From Tritrichomonas musculus (Eukaryota > Parabasalia > Tritrichomonadida > Tritrichomonadidae), in the NCBI GenBank assembly GCA_039105265.1, contig JAPFFF010000008.1:5022001-5086000 (forward strand): a DNA stretch of 64,000 nucleotides, in the 5' to 3' direction. The notes beneath the pieces are model-generated. The model ran no database searches. It saw only the letters and a list, made by a program, of their open reading frames with translations, and was not told the origin of the DNA. Every line of letters starts with the position of its first letter. Position 1 is the first letter of the stretch. Below, piece by piece: positions 10,522-20,474 of the stretch. A program made the position numbers and the translations under genes.

Positions 10522-11169
10522 TTATTTTAAATTTTTAAGTATATTTTGAGAAATTTCCCCTTGATGTTTCCTTAGAAGATTTAAAATTTGATCTTTGTAT
10601 TTTGCAAATTTCTTGAAATATAAATCAATACGACGATATTCTTCACGAGATATTTGGTCTAAATTTAAAATCTTTGAAATATATGAATTATGAATATCTT
10701 TGACATATTTTTTGTCAAATTTTTTTTTGTAAGTGAAAATGGAATAAAATCCGTTTTTAAAATCTAATGCAATATCCGAAAGATGAACTTTCCTCTTAGG
10801 CGCTCTTAAAGTCCCTACGAAAAGTCCAAACTTTTGAAATTGATTATTTTCGAGCCATGTTTTAGGTGGCTGACTACTCAAAGTATAATTTGAGATTTGA
10901 AGAGATGGATTATTTTGATTTTTCTCAAAATAATGGGTTGTCTGATAACGATCAAGTGAAATTTTTGGATTCAATTTTGTTTGATTTTCAACAGATGCGA
11001 AAATATTATCTTCAAATAGAGGATATAAAAAGTATTCAGAGTCAGACGGATCATCTTGGTAGGATACATTGGAGCAATCAGGTTGTCCTGTGTCATGTAC
11101 AGAAGTATTTTTATAATTAAGGATATTTTCTGCCTTTTGGAAAATGAACCCACTTGAATTCGAGCTCAT
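10522..11169 (-). CDS. Paralogous small protein B, unknown function
   Basis: Unrecognised 215-residue protein, tandem paralogue of 9651-10331. It keeps the C-terminal module (APKRKVHL, KKYVKDIH, REEYRRIDLYF, DQILNLL) and has an unrelated Ser/Asn/Asp-rich N-terminus. ATG 11169 is the first methionine (the preceding in-frame codon is TTG). The gene starts about 190 bp upstream of its sister in the same orientation. No consensus TCAYTW is close to the start. The product may be nuclear, given the basic Lys clusters; function not assignable. Confidence 0.7.
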   Translation of the reverse strand: MSSNSSGFIFQKAENILNYKNTSVHDTGQPDCSNVSYQDDPSDSEYFLYPLFEDNIFASVENQTKLNPKISLDRYQTTHYFEKNQNNPSLQISNYTLSSQPPKTWLENNQFQKFGLFVGTLRAPKRKVHLSDIALDFKNGFYSIFTYKKKFDKKYVKDIHNSYISKILNLDQISREEYRRIDLYFKKFAKYKDQILNLLRKHQGEISQNILKNLK

Positions 11170-11216
11170 CAAAAAATGTTTGTTTTTGAATTAATCTAAT
11201 ATATGTGTCATGAATC

Positions 11217-11307
11217 CAAAATATGTCAATCAATTTTTCTATTCGAAAATTTTGTTGATGATTTAATCTACAAAATATGTCAATCAATTTTTCTATTGGA
11301 AAATTTT
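11217..11307. repeat. 54-bp tandem duplication upstream of paralogue B
   Basis: A 37-bp block beginning CAAAATATGTCAATC occurs at 11217-11253 and again at 11271-11307 with one difference, giving a 54-bp period. Another short direct repeat (ATCTGTTGAAAATCTTT) occurs near 11452 and 11492. The rest of 11170-11680 holds no gene. Confidence 0.75.
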
Positions 11308-11680
11308 AAAGTAAAAAACTTTTTGAAATAGTTATATTTGTAAAATATATTTGAATATCTTCAAAATTACTGTTAATTTTTGTATTATTTCCTCTATGAT
11401 ATCTATAAAATATATATATATAGTAATGTTACATGTTTGTTTTCAATTTCAATCTGTTGAAAATCTTTTTATATCGTGCCCCCAGCACTCTATCTGTTGA
11501 AAATCTTTGGTATTTCAATTTTTATATAAATATGAAAGAAAGTTTTAGAGTTTTACGCTGTCAACCTTCAAATTAATTTTGTGTTTTTTAAATTTAAAAC
11601 TAATTTATCAAGAAAAGTTGATGCTCGAAAAAAAAGTCTTTAAAGTTAAGTTTATATGTGTAACTATTTATAAAAATAAA

Positions 11681-13384
11681 TCATTGGTTTTGTGTTGGGT
11701 TGGTGTATCCTTTGTTTAGGTTGATGAGAAGAAGATCCTGGTCGTCATATGAAGAATCTCCATGTTTCTTTGTAATTTTTGCGTATATTATTGCAGCAAT
11801 AGCGATACTAGCTGCATGTGCAACGCAAATGCATCCAACAACAATAAAAGCACTATATGTTTTCTTCTTTTTTGAAGACTGCGAAGAATTAGTAGTAAGA
11901 ACTTTATTAGCTTTTTTTATAGATTTAGAATCTTCAATAACTTGAAAAACACGAGTTCCTAGCCCTTCAAGTGAAATTGTATATACACCACCATTTCCGC
12001 TAATCACTTCTCCGGAAACAAGATCAACTAGCTTAGATCCACCCACTGTATAAGATACAGTTGTTGGATCCCAGTTTAATGTTGTGACATAAACAGTTTT
12101 ATCCCCAGTAGTTGGATCATATTTGCAATTAAAGTAAGTATTTCCTTGGAAAGTTTTTCCATATGTTCCACGATACATTGAAGGATGTTGTAATCTTGCT
12201 TCCATTAATTTCTTGGTGAAATCGTGAAGATTTTGTTGCTTATTATCGAAATTAGTTATTTGGCCATCAGTACGAGCGCAGTTATCTTTGTCTGTATTTG
12301 GTCCACAAGAAGGTGCCTTACCAGTCCAACAATCTGTGATATCACCGATTTCATCTCCATAATAAAGAGTAATAGGTCCAGTATAAACCGAAAGAGCACC
12401 AATGCACATTTTATGACGGTTCCAATAACGATCTGCATCTTTATTTTCACCATATTTGTTGCGAATGAGATTTCCAAGCCTCCAAATGTCATGATTCGTA
12501 AAAAAAAGATTTGGATATACGTTGTTAGGGTATCCTTTTTCTGAAGGAGTTCTATGTACATTTGAAAAAGTTTCAATGCCATAACCTCCTGCACCACTTT
12601 CTTCTTGGGCAGCACCTTGCACCATATTGTAACGAGCTGGAAAATCAAAAGCTGATCTAAGACCATCACCACTATATGAATGAACGTTAATATCATCTGT
12701 ACCTTCCCAATCTTCGCCAACGATGTAACCCAAAATTCCCCATTCTTTACCTTCTGATCGTCGTTTATCGCATACTTCATATATGGCTTCGCGAATTTCT
12801 TTTAAGTAATTATGACCATTTTGGTACATTTGATAGCATTGATCAAGCCTCCACCCATCAATCTCGAAATTGTTAATCCAATATTGTACTACTTCTTTAA
12901 AGTATGGTAAAGATCCTGGATAAGAAACAGGATTGCTTTGACCTTGTGGCCAGTTTCCATTAGGTGATGCTGAGTTTACGCCACCATGATGTCCAAGAAC
13001 ACCATCCAAAATAACATATATGCCAAGAGAGTGAGCTTTTGAGACAAGACTTCTTAAAGTATCTTCAGTACCAAATTTTGGGTCAATCTTGAAGTAATTT
13101 GTAGCAAAATATCCCGTAGATTGAAGAAGAGGTCCTCCTTGACCGTTTGTTGAATCGAAAATTGGTGTCATCCAAAGAGCATTAAATCCAAGATTTTTTA
13201 TGTATTCAAGGCTGTTGATAATTCCTTGAAGATCACCATTGTGGGAACTAGGTCCATAGCCAACTCCATATCCTCTATTTGGATCACCATCTTGAAAAGA
13301 TGACACCATAACTTGATAGATATTTAGTTTATTGAATAAACTTTCGTCAACAGATAAAGAGCAAATGCAAAATATCCAGAGCAT
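11681..13384 (-). CDS. GH13 alpha-amylase-like glycoside hydrolase, membrane-anchored
   Basis: Probably hydrolyses alpha-1,4-glucans (starch, glycogen or maltodextrin) at the cell surface or in an endosome. The 567-residue protein starts with a short hydrophobic segment (MLWIFCICSLS), a weak signal peptide. GH13 motifs follow in order: region I DGVLGHHG (near 127; the usual Asn before His is Gly), region II GWRLDQ with nucleophile Asp181, region III GEDW with acid/base Glu224, and region IV FTNHD with Asp299. A C-terminal beta domain is followed by a Ser/Lys stalk, one transmembrane helix at about 510-535, and a 32-residue tail with an acidic dileucine motif (DDQDLLLI). ATG 13384 is used; a TTG lies in frame 12 nt upstream. 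It is divergent from the WDR11-like gene. Confidence 0.9.
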   Translation of the reverse strand: MLWIFCICSLSVDESLFNKLNIYQVMVSSFQDGDPNRGYGVGYGPSSHNGDLQGIINSLEYIKNLGFNALWMTPIFDSTNGQGGPLLQSTGYFATNYFKIDPKFGTEDTLRSLVSKAHSLGIYVILDGVLGHHGGVNSASPNGNWPQGQSNPVSYPGSLPYFKEVVQYWINNFEIDGWRLDQCYQMYQNGHNYLKEIREAIYEVCDKRRSEGKEWGILGYIVGEDWEGTDDINVHSYSGDGLRSAFDFPARYNMVQGAAQEESGAGGYGIETFSNVHRTPSEKGYPNNVYPNLFFTNHDIWRLGNLIRNKYGENKDADRYWNRHKMCIGALSVYTGPITLYYGDEIGDITDCWTGKAPSCGPNTDKDNCARTDGQITNFDNKQQNLHDFTKKLMEARLQHPSMYRGTYGKTFQGNTYFNCKYDPTTGDKTVYVTTLNWDPTTVSYTVGGSKLVDLVSGEVISGNGGVYTISLEGLGTRVFQVIEDSKSIKKANKVLTTNSSQSSKKKKTYSAFIVVGCICVAHAASIAIAAIIYAKITKKHGDSSYDDQDLLLINLNKGYTNPTQNQ

Positions 13385-13500
13385 TCGATGAATCAAGCAA
13401 AATAAATTGTTGTTTTTTTACCTCAAAAAATTGTGATTGATTGAAATTTTGAATGAAGTAATTTTTACTATGCATTTTTTATCTTTAAAAAAATATTATT

Positions 13501-13531
13501 AACTCTAAAAAATAATTTATTTTTTAGAGTT
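13501..13531. repeat. Near-perfect 31-bp inverted repeat in a divergent promoter region
   Basis: Arms AACTCTAAAAAATAA and TTATTTTTTAGAGTT flank a single T. A second short hairpin, ACCACAAAAAATTGTGGT, is at 13638-13655. Both lie in the 660-bp gap between the divergent amylase and WDR11-like genes, which otherwise shows only AT-rich DNA. Confidence 0.7.
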
Positions 13532-14044
13532 GATATAAATTATTATACAAAAATAAATTATTATTATTATTAAATTATAGCTAATTATTTGTATATTTAT
13601 TTTCCTTAAAATTTATATTATATTTAATTTTTCACTTACCACAAAAAATTGTGGTATCATAAAAAAATTTTATTTTGAATTTTTAACCTCATTTTAACTT
13701 TTTCTATTATGGTGAATATGAAAACATTTTGATATGGTTTTATAATCCAAAATGTGTTTTATTGTATTCGTTCATATTTTAATTATACATCAATATATTT
13801 CTTATCGTTTTGATTTCTATTTTCAACTTATTTCTTCGGAATTTGAATCATCATTGATTATTTTTAATAATTTTTATATGTTATTAATAATAAAATTATA
13901 AGTGTTTTTGATTTAATGGTAATTATCAATTTTATATATTAATTTTTCTAGCAATTTATGAATATATTTACATATTAAAAAAAATCTAATCAATTTCAAT
14001 AGAAACTATTCAATTTTTCTGATTAAAACTTTTTCAATATATTG

Positions 14045-17000
14045 ATGGAAGATACTCTCCAATCTCAAATACAACCTCAATTTCCTCCACAATATACAAA
14101 CGACAACAATCATGCGATTGATTGGGGATATAATGGTTTAATTGCGTACGCGTCTGGTGCATGTATTCATTTATCTCATCACGTAAATAACAAACTTGAG
14201 CACGTTGGTTCAATCGAAGTCAATCCATTTCAACTTTCATGTGTAAAATTTCATCCAAATCAGCCAATTATTGCAATTGGTGATATCAAAGGGCGAGTTT
14301 TCTTATGGGATATTGAAAATTCGCAGTTTATTGCATCAGCAAAACCTTTAAAAAAAGGAGCAGACAGATGTCTTGCGCTTCAATGGTACGAAAATGTTTT
14401 GCTTGTCTTACTTAATTCACGTAAATTAATTGCTGTATCACATAATAAAGGATACAACACTGATATTCTACGAAATTTCAAAATTTTATGGGAAATTACG
14501 CTTCCGAATGATTATACAAGAATGTCAATAGATACATATATGCAAAACAATTTATTAATTAGTGGAAATGATTCTTTTATCATCTATCATTTTGAAGCAG
14601 CTTTTGAGCCACCGAAACTAATTCATGATGATATATCATTTTCTAATTCTATGTTAATTAAAGATGTCCAATGGTCAATACATTTTCCGAATTTTTTATT
14701 TATCTTAACGAACAACTCAATATATCTATTTAATACCGAGAATTCATGTATAGTATCCGCAGTAGAATCGAATCCAGATTCATTTTCATTTTTAGTTCAA
14801 TTACCATCAGATCATACTCGATTATTAACAATCAGTTTTGGAGGGGGCATATCTATTTTTTTAATCAGCGAGAAGCTCACCTATCGTTCCGTATTTGATG
14901 TCCTTCCCAAAATGAGCTGTGGCATGTTTGTGTCTGTCATTATATCGCCAATAAAAGACGATTACATATGTCTTTTCCACTCCATAATGGGACTTTCACT
15001 TTTTGATATGAAAACGATGACAATAAGGTCAATTGATTTCACCTTTCCTTCTAAAATCACTAGTTTTGACAGCGATGCAACGCGCTATGTTGTTGGCACC
15101 AATGAAGGCTTCATCATCATTGGCAGTTTGTTTGATAACAGCGAGACAAAACGGTTTAAAGTTTCTGATGATTCAATTCTATTTGTATCGTATGATGCTC
15201 CACTTTTTCGGGTCTATTGGCAAACCGCCAAAACCGTTGGAATTGTTGATGTTGCCTCGCGGACGATCAATCGATACAAGAGCAGCAATGTTGATGAAAG
15301 CAGCAACGATAAAAAAGTTCGTTGTTTTGGTTCCCATCGTGGCGGTTTTATTCTTTTGCATGACGGCAACATTGTCGGAATCTTCGTCGACGGGAAAGAG
15401 AAGCGTCTTGTCTTTGACGATGCCGTGGCTGACATTTTCATTGATCCGGAGTCAACGCAAACGAGTGGCTCTTTTTCTGTCCTTCTTGAACGTCACACGA
15501 TTCTCTTCTACAAGTACAACTCGACCAAAGTCTTCTGTGAGTCGCAAGGAATCACGCCGCGAGGTCTGCAAGCGAAGGCGCTTTGTTTTGCAAAGAACAG
15601 TGATGGTGACGAGTATGTCACTGGCTTTTCAAACGGTCTCCTCTTCTTCTACTGTCCGAGCAACAAGCAGATAAAGAGGGTCAGTTTGGAGTGCCTCAAC
15701 TTGAGGTCCCTTCAGTTCGGCGCAGACAACAACTCTTTGTTCGGCCTCTGCAAGGATGATTCTTTGTTCATGGTCAATCGAATTGACCTTAGAGATAATA
15801 GTAAGAGTGCCAAGAGTAACGCGGGATTCTTCGGGAAAGTCATGGCTTTGAAAGATCAGGTCAGATTCTGCGGATTCGGAGTCTTTGCTTACAAAGTCAT
15901 CAACGAGTCGTTGCTCCTCGTCCACGCATTCGACGGCATCGTGAAATTCGTCAGAATCTCCGACTGGACGCCTCTCTCGTACATCTCAAAGTTCATGCCT
16001 GCGCCGACAAGCGACATGGAGCTGTCGTACTTTGTCACGCACCAGAAGGAGGAAGTCTTCTTCTCAAAGATTGCGAAGGATGCATGGCTGTGCGCAAAGG
16101 AGGAGTATCCAATGAGGCTCCACTCATTCTACGGAATTCACAAACCATCGCGAGTATCAGCCAAAGGAGATGTGAGTAGTGACTCTCTTGATGGCATCAA
16201 GGATCTGTCGTTCGATTGTGTTTTTGAGAACTTTTTGTATGAGTTTAACAATCGCGTTGAAAAGCCCGACTTTCAGCTCGTCAAGTCGAAGATCGTGTCG
16301 CTCCTCTTCCTCAACAGGTACAGCGAGGCAAGCGACTTATTGATGGAGCTTTCAAGCGCTGATCTGGAGATCTTTCGGCAGTCTTCGTTACGTCTGAGTG
16401 ATTCGTCTTTGGCGTCGACTTTTTCAGGGTTTTCAAAATCATTCAAAAACTCGAATTCTGCCACCAGCTCGCACACGCAGTCAGCAACGACGATATCTAT
16501 AGACAGCGACCAATCTGCCGATAGTTCTGAAAATTCAGTACAAACCGTCAAGCGGAACTTTTTCAATGCCTCAATTCTGTCGACTTTGATTTTACTCGCC
16601 GAAGAAGACTTGTGCGAGCAAACAAAAGTCCACATTAAAATGTCAGCTATGTCGCTGATCTCGCAGGGCCGATACGAGGACGCAATGCTCCTGCTGCGTC
16701 TTGGGAAGTTTGATAAGGAGGCGGCTGAATACTTGATCGACTCCTCTCAAATTAGCCTCGCGACAAAGTTCATCAGAAACACAGTGAATGACAATGATAA
16801 GTTGGACTTGCTCTTCAAGTGTGGCTGCAAGTTCTTCGAGCTCGGAAAACTCGATAACGCGATCCCTTACTTCGCTGGAGCAGGCCAGTACCACGCAGTG
16901 CTGTTCGTCTTGCTGTCGAAGGGAAAAGTCGTTGACGCCTACTTCCTCATGAAGTTCCTCACAGAGAAAGGGAAGCTCAGACAGCTCGACGAGAGACTCA

Positions 17001-17098
17001 TAAAGTTCTTCCCTGACCTGCAGAGCTTGGACACGATATGCGAGATGATCAATTCACAGTTTAATGACTTGGTTAAGAAACTTAATGTTAATTTATAA
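14045..17098 (+). CDS. WDR11-like WD40 protein with C-terminal helical solenoid
   Basis: Predicted vesicle-trafficking scaffold; in other eukaryotes WDR11 acts with FAM91A1 at the trans-Golgi network in golgin-mediated vesicle capture. The 1017-residue protein opens with DWGYNGLIAYASG, close to the WDR11 N-terminal signature, then two WD40 blades-worth of repeats over about 1-700 (for example VKFHPNQPIIAIGDIKGRVFLWDIE). A Ser-rich linker near 790-835 leads into an alpha-solenoid over the last roughly 180 residues (ISQGRYEDAMLLLRLGKFDK, GKLDNAIPYFAGAGQYH). ATG 14045 is chosen; the codon before is TTG. TCAATTTTT at about 14010 and AACTTTTTCAAT at 14027 lie just upstream. GC content rises sharply from 5' to 3'. 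It could be another WD40-solenoid coat protein; WDR11 is the best fit. Confidence 0.7.
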   Translation: MEDTLQSQIQPQFPPQYTNDNNHAIDWGYNGLIAYASGACIHLSHHVNNKLEHVGSIEVNPFQLSCVKFHPNQPIIAIGDIKGRVFLWDIENSQFIASAKPLKKGADRCLALQWYENVLLVLLNSRKLIAVSHNKGYNTDILRNFKILWEITLPNDYTRMSIDTYMQNNLLISGNDSFIIYHFEAAFEPPKLIHDDISFSNSMLIKDVQWSIHFPNFLFILTNNSIYLFNTENSCIVSAVESNPDSFSFLVQLPSDHTRLLTISFGGGISIFLISEKLTYRSVFDVLPKMSCGMFVSVIISPIKDDYICLFHSIMGLSLFDMKTMTIRSIDFTFPSKITSFDSDATRYVVGTNEGFIIIGSLFDNSETKRFKVSDDSILFVSYDAPLFRVYWQTAKTVGIVDVASRTINRYKSSNVDESSNDKKVRCFGSHRGGFILLHDGNIVGIFVDGKEKRLVFDDAVADIFIDPESTQTSGSFSVLLERHTILFYKYNSTKVFCESQGITPRGLQAKALCFAKNSDGDEYVTGFSNGLLFFYCPSNKQIKRVSLECLNLRSLQFGADNNSLFGLCKDDSLFMVNRIDLRDNSKSAKSNAGFFGKVMALKDQVRFCGFGVFAYKVINESLLLVHAFDGIVKFVRISDWTPLSYISKFMPAPTSDMELSYFVTHQKEEVFFSKIAKDAWLCAKEEYPMRLHSFYGIHKPSRVSAKGDVSSDSLDGIKDLSFDCVFENFLYEFNNRVEKPDFQLVKSKIVSLLFLNRYSEASDLLMELSSADLEIFRQSSLRLSDSSLASTFSGFSKSFKNSNSATSSHTQSATTISIDSDQSADSSENSVQTVKRNFFNASILSTLILLAEEDLCEQTKVHIKMSAMSLISQGRYEDAMLLLRLGKFDKEAAEYLIDSSQISLATKFIRNTVNDNDKLDLLFKCGCKFFELGKLDNAIPYFAGAGQYHAVLFVLLSKGKVVDAYFLMKFLTEKGKLRQLDERLIKFFPDLQSLDTICEMINSQFNDLVKKLNVNL

Positions 17099-17390
17099 AT
17101 TTTATTTGTTAATTATTTAAAAAAAAATAAAACATAATCTTTCTTTATTTTTTTTTTATGATTTTGTTAAAAAATGAAGTGATGTGAAATTGAATTGAAA
17201 TTGATGTTGTATGTATTCAATTTTGATAGACAAAAAAAATATTTAATTTTGTTTTCTTTGTAATTTTTTTTATTGAAATTGTTTTTGGTGTTATTTAATT
17301 AAAGTTGGTTTTATTAATGATATTAATTAAAAAAAATATAATAATTAGGATTAAATTGATAGATAGAGGCGTGTTTTTATTTAAACTAAT
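17099..17390. other. Convergent intergenic gap
   Basis: AT-rich 3' flank shared by the WDR11-like gene and the first Myb gene. Poly-A and poly-T runs only; nothing else seen. Confidence 0.6.
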
Positions 17391-18284
17391 TTAATCATAA
17401 GAAAGAAAGAAATCATCAAAATTTGTTATGTCATTTAACGATTCATTGTTAACAATGTGATATATATCATCATTACAAGTAAAGTCATTTTCAAATAGAT
17501 CATCTGTAAAAACAGTTGTTGGCACTGGTGACAAAGGAGTTGAAGAAAGAGGTGAAATTGGTTGTTCAACAATTTTTTTCTTTTTAGCAGATTTAGACAA
17601 TTTTTTCCTATTCTGACGAATTGAATTACGAACTAACAAATTGTAACGATTTTTTATCATAGCGTCTGTTCGATGTTCAAAATATTTAGAAATTTTCATC
17701 CATTGAGGACCAAGGTTGTTTCGAAGAGAAATAATTAATTCATCTTCTTCTCGTGTCCATTGACCTTGAATTAATGAAGGATTTAAATAATATTGATATC
17801 GTTCTCGACATTGTCTTGAATTTCTTCCTTCCATTTTCTTCGCCAAATGTCTCCAATCATTCACTCCGAACTCTTCAACTAATTTCTTCAATTTTTCATC
17901 TTCTTCCTTTGACCACTTCTTATGAGGAATAAATATTGGCTTTTTCTTTTGCTTTTTATTGGTAGAGCATGATTGCTCATTTATATTGGAATTGATATTA
18001 TTACTAATACAACTACTCACATAATCAAAATTGTTATGATCTATTTTGGTTAATAATGATTGTGAATTTTGTTTGGTAGTTAATGATTCTTTGTGATTTT
18101 TTGATGCTTTTATTTCTGTTTTATTTTTACATAATGATATTAATGAATTATTATGATTAACAATATTCATTTCATCATTTATATCATCTGTCAGATTGAG
18201 AAGTGAAAGATTTTCATTAAAAGGATCAATTGGTATGGTCATTGATGGATCTATTACCGAAAGTTCATTAAAATTCAAACTCAT
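17391..18284 (-). CDS. R2R3-Myb DNA-binding protein 1
   Basis: Likely nuclear sequence-specific transcription factor (297 residues). It has a Ser/Asn-rich acidic N-terminus, a Lys-rich stretch (KKQKKKPIF) that could act as nuclear signal, then two Myb repeats: R2 at about 122-168 (KWSKEEDEKL, NDWRHLAKKM, RQCRERYQYY) and R3 at about 173-218 (QWTREEDELI, PQWMKISKYF, IKNRYN). In both repeats the third tryptophan is replaced by Tyr. The C-terminus is acidic with Ser/Pro. The Myb cassette is almost identical at DNA level to the next two genes. A TCATTTCATTTTATA initiator-like element lies about 38 nt upstream of the ATG on the minus strand. Confidence 0.93.
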   Translation of the reverse strand: MSLNFNELSVIDPSMTIPIDPFNENLSLLNLTDDINDEMNIVNHNNSLISLCKNKTEIKASKNHKESLTTKQNSQSLLTKIDHNNFDYVSSCISNNINSNINEQSCSTNKKQKKKPIFIPHKKWSKEEDEKLKKLVEEFGVNDWRHLAKKMEGRNSRQCRERYQYYLNPSLIQGQWTREEDELIISLRNNLGPQWMKISKYFEHRTDAMIKNRYNLLVRNSIRQNRKKLSKSAKKKKIVEQPISPLSSTPLSPVPTTVFTDDLFENDFTCNDDIYHIVNNESLNDITNFDDFFLSYD

Positions 18285-19757
18285 ATTTATCAGTTGTTTA
18301 TAAATAAGTTCAAATATAAAATGAAATGAAATAAAAATTTTCTTTCAAAAATTCTGAAGATTATTTAATAAACTTTGAATGAAACAATAAAAATTTTTTT
18401 CTTTTATTTTTACATATTTGATAGCTTAAAAAATCATTTATTTTGATAGATGTCGGTAATGATTTTCTTTTTTTGAATGCATTCAAAACAAATAACCGTC
18501 GGGTTAATTTCTTCATTCAAATTAAAAAAAAATTAAATACTGTCAGTTCAAACAGTTTGGACTGAATTAAAATTGTGTTGGACCGAATGGATTATTTGTA
18601 TGAGATTTATGAAATTAAAATCTTCATAAATTTTTTCATCATTTACTTTATTTTCAATGAGTTTACTCAAATTTTTCAGTGGATGTAAAATTTGACCTTT
18701 CGATTTTGACCTAAAATTATGAAAAACTCTAATTCAATTTTCAGGCCAAACATTAAACAAAACTAAAATTGCAGAATATATTTGGTTTTAGCTTAAAAGA
18801 ATGATGTGTTAGGTTATTGATGATGAATTCAATTTAAATTTACATTTTAATCTGTTTGGGTTTACAAAAAAATGGTCAGATAAACAAGAAATATGATGTA
18901 AAAAATTAAGTTATATTTTTTCATTTACTAATAAATAAATAAATTAGATTAAATACGAGTCCATTTTTAAGATAAATATGTTTTTGGTATTTTGACACAA
19001 TTTCATGACATAGTTTTATCTAAATAAACCATGTTTTTTTATTAATTAGAATATTTTTTTTATTAATGTAATAAAATGAATTATTTGGTTTTTATTCAAT
19101 CTTCGGAAAATAAGAAAATGAATAGATTCGGTGAAACGTAGGTAATTTGAAAAGTTAATTTTATCTGAAATCAATTCAATTTATAAAAATAAAATTGTTT
19201 CAAATGGTTGAAATAAAGTATTCAATTTTTTAGATACTTTATTGCTAATGACATGAAATTTGTCTTTGGAAATATACCACCAAAAAACTGAAAATGTATA
19301 GAAATGAAGATTTGATTCTATTTGACGTATGTTTAATTGTGCAATGATCTTCGATTTTCAAAATATTAATGATTCGATTTTTTTAAGAATAATTGGCTAC
19401 CGAAAGTTTTCATCAAAAATGAATTTATTTTATTTTTAACTAGATATTGATTATATGTGTAAACTATTGATAATAATTCACTCTGTTTTTTTGGAATATG
19501 AATATTAAAATTTTATTGAGTTATAATATTATTAATTTGATTACAATTTAATCAATGAATATATAGTATGTTGTATTATTGATGGTAAGAACAAAAATAT
19601 TTTTTTCTTTATCATTGATCAATATCAATGATCAATCAAAATCATGAAATATATATATATTTATTTATTTATCATATCATGCATATTTGATGAAACATTT
19701 CAAGAATATAAATGCTATTAATATAGATAAAAATAATAATATATATTATTTAATCAT
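18285..19757. other. Gene-free AT-rich spacer in the Myb cluster
   Basis: 1.47 kb without a convincing gene. The notable structure is a perfect hairpin ATCATTGAT-CAAT-ATCAATGAT at 19611-19632, just beyond the 3' end of Myb 2. A possible Myb site ATAACCGTCGGGTTAA is near 18491. Confidence 0.6.
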
Positions 19758-20474
19758 TCAAAATGCAAATGGTTCAATTGAATCATTATCAAACATATAA
19801 TCTCCACTTAGAAAATATTCATCTTCTTCTTCCATCTGAATGAAAGATGAATTATAAAAATCATTTAATGATTCATCTAAAACTGATTTATCATTTAATT
19901 CCAATGAATTCTGAATCATCTCATCATGTATTCCAACATTTTCAACAACAGTTGCATCCTCTTCTTTCTTTTTCTTTTCTTTTCTGATTAAAAAATGAAA
20001 TCTATTTTTTATCATAGCGTCTGTTCGATGTTCAAAATATTTAGAAATTTTCATCCATTGAGGGCCAAGGTTGTTTCGAAGAGAAATAATTAATTCATCT
20101 TCTTCGCGTGTCCATTGACCTCGAATTAATGAAGGATTTAAATAATATTGATATCGTTCTCGACATTGTCTTGAATTTCTTCCTTCCATTTTCTTCGCCA
20201 AATGTCTCCAATCATTCACTCCGAACTCTTCAACTAATTTCTTCAATTTTTCATCTTCTTCCTTTGACCACTTCTTATGAGGAATAAATATTGGCTTTTT
20301 CTTTTGCTTGGGAATATAAACTTGACTAAATGGAAACTCAACTAATTGTTGATTATCATTTATATTTTTATATTTGTTATCATCAAAAACAGAGAAATTG
20401 AATAATTGATGATTGTTTGTTGAGAAGTCGCCAAATAACAATGAATTGTTTGAACAATTTATTGCACTTTCCAT
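19758..20474 (-). CDS. R2R3-Myb DNA-binding protein 2
   Basis: Likely transcription factor (238 residues). Short Asn-rich N-terminus; the PKQKKKPIFIPHKKW entry is shared with Myb 1. R2 spans about 67-113 and R3 about 118-163, identical to Myb 1 except for one Gln/Arg change between repeats and the last few residues. The C-terminal tail is acidic (MEEEDEYFLSGD) and could be an activation region. The minus-strand leader carries TCACTTCATTCATCATTTTTT, similar to the Myb 1 promoter, 36 nt or more from the ATG. Same orientation as its two paralogues, consistent with tandem duplication. Confidence 0.93.
   Translation of the reverse strand: MESAINCSNNSLLFGDFSTNNHQLFNFSVFDDNKYKNINDNQQLVEFPFSQVYIPKQKKKPIFIPHKKWSKEEDEKLKKLVEEFGVNDWRHLAKKMEGRNSRQCRERYQYYLNPSLIRGQWTREEDELIISLRNNLGPQWMKISKYFEHRTDAMIKNRFHFLIRKEKKKKEEDATVVENVGIHDEMIQNSLELNDKSVLDESLNDFYNSSFIQMEEEDEYFLSGDYMFDNDSIEPFAF

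Noticed and set aside
12256..12780. 174-codon minus-strand frame inside the amylase
   Set aside because: Out-of-frame shadow of an intact enzyme gene on the same strand, with no family features.
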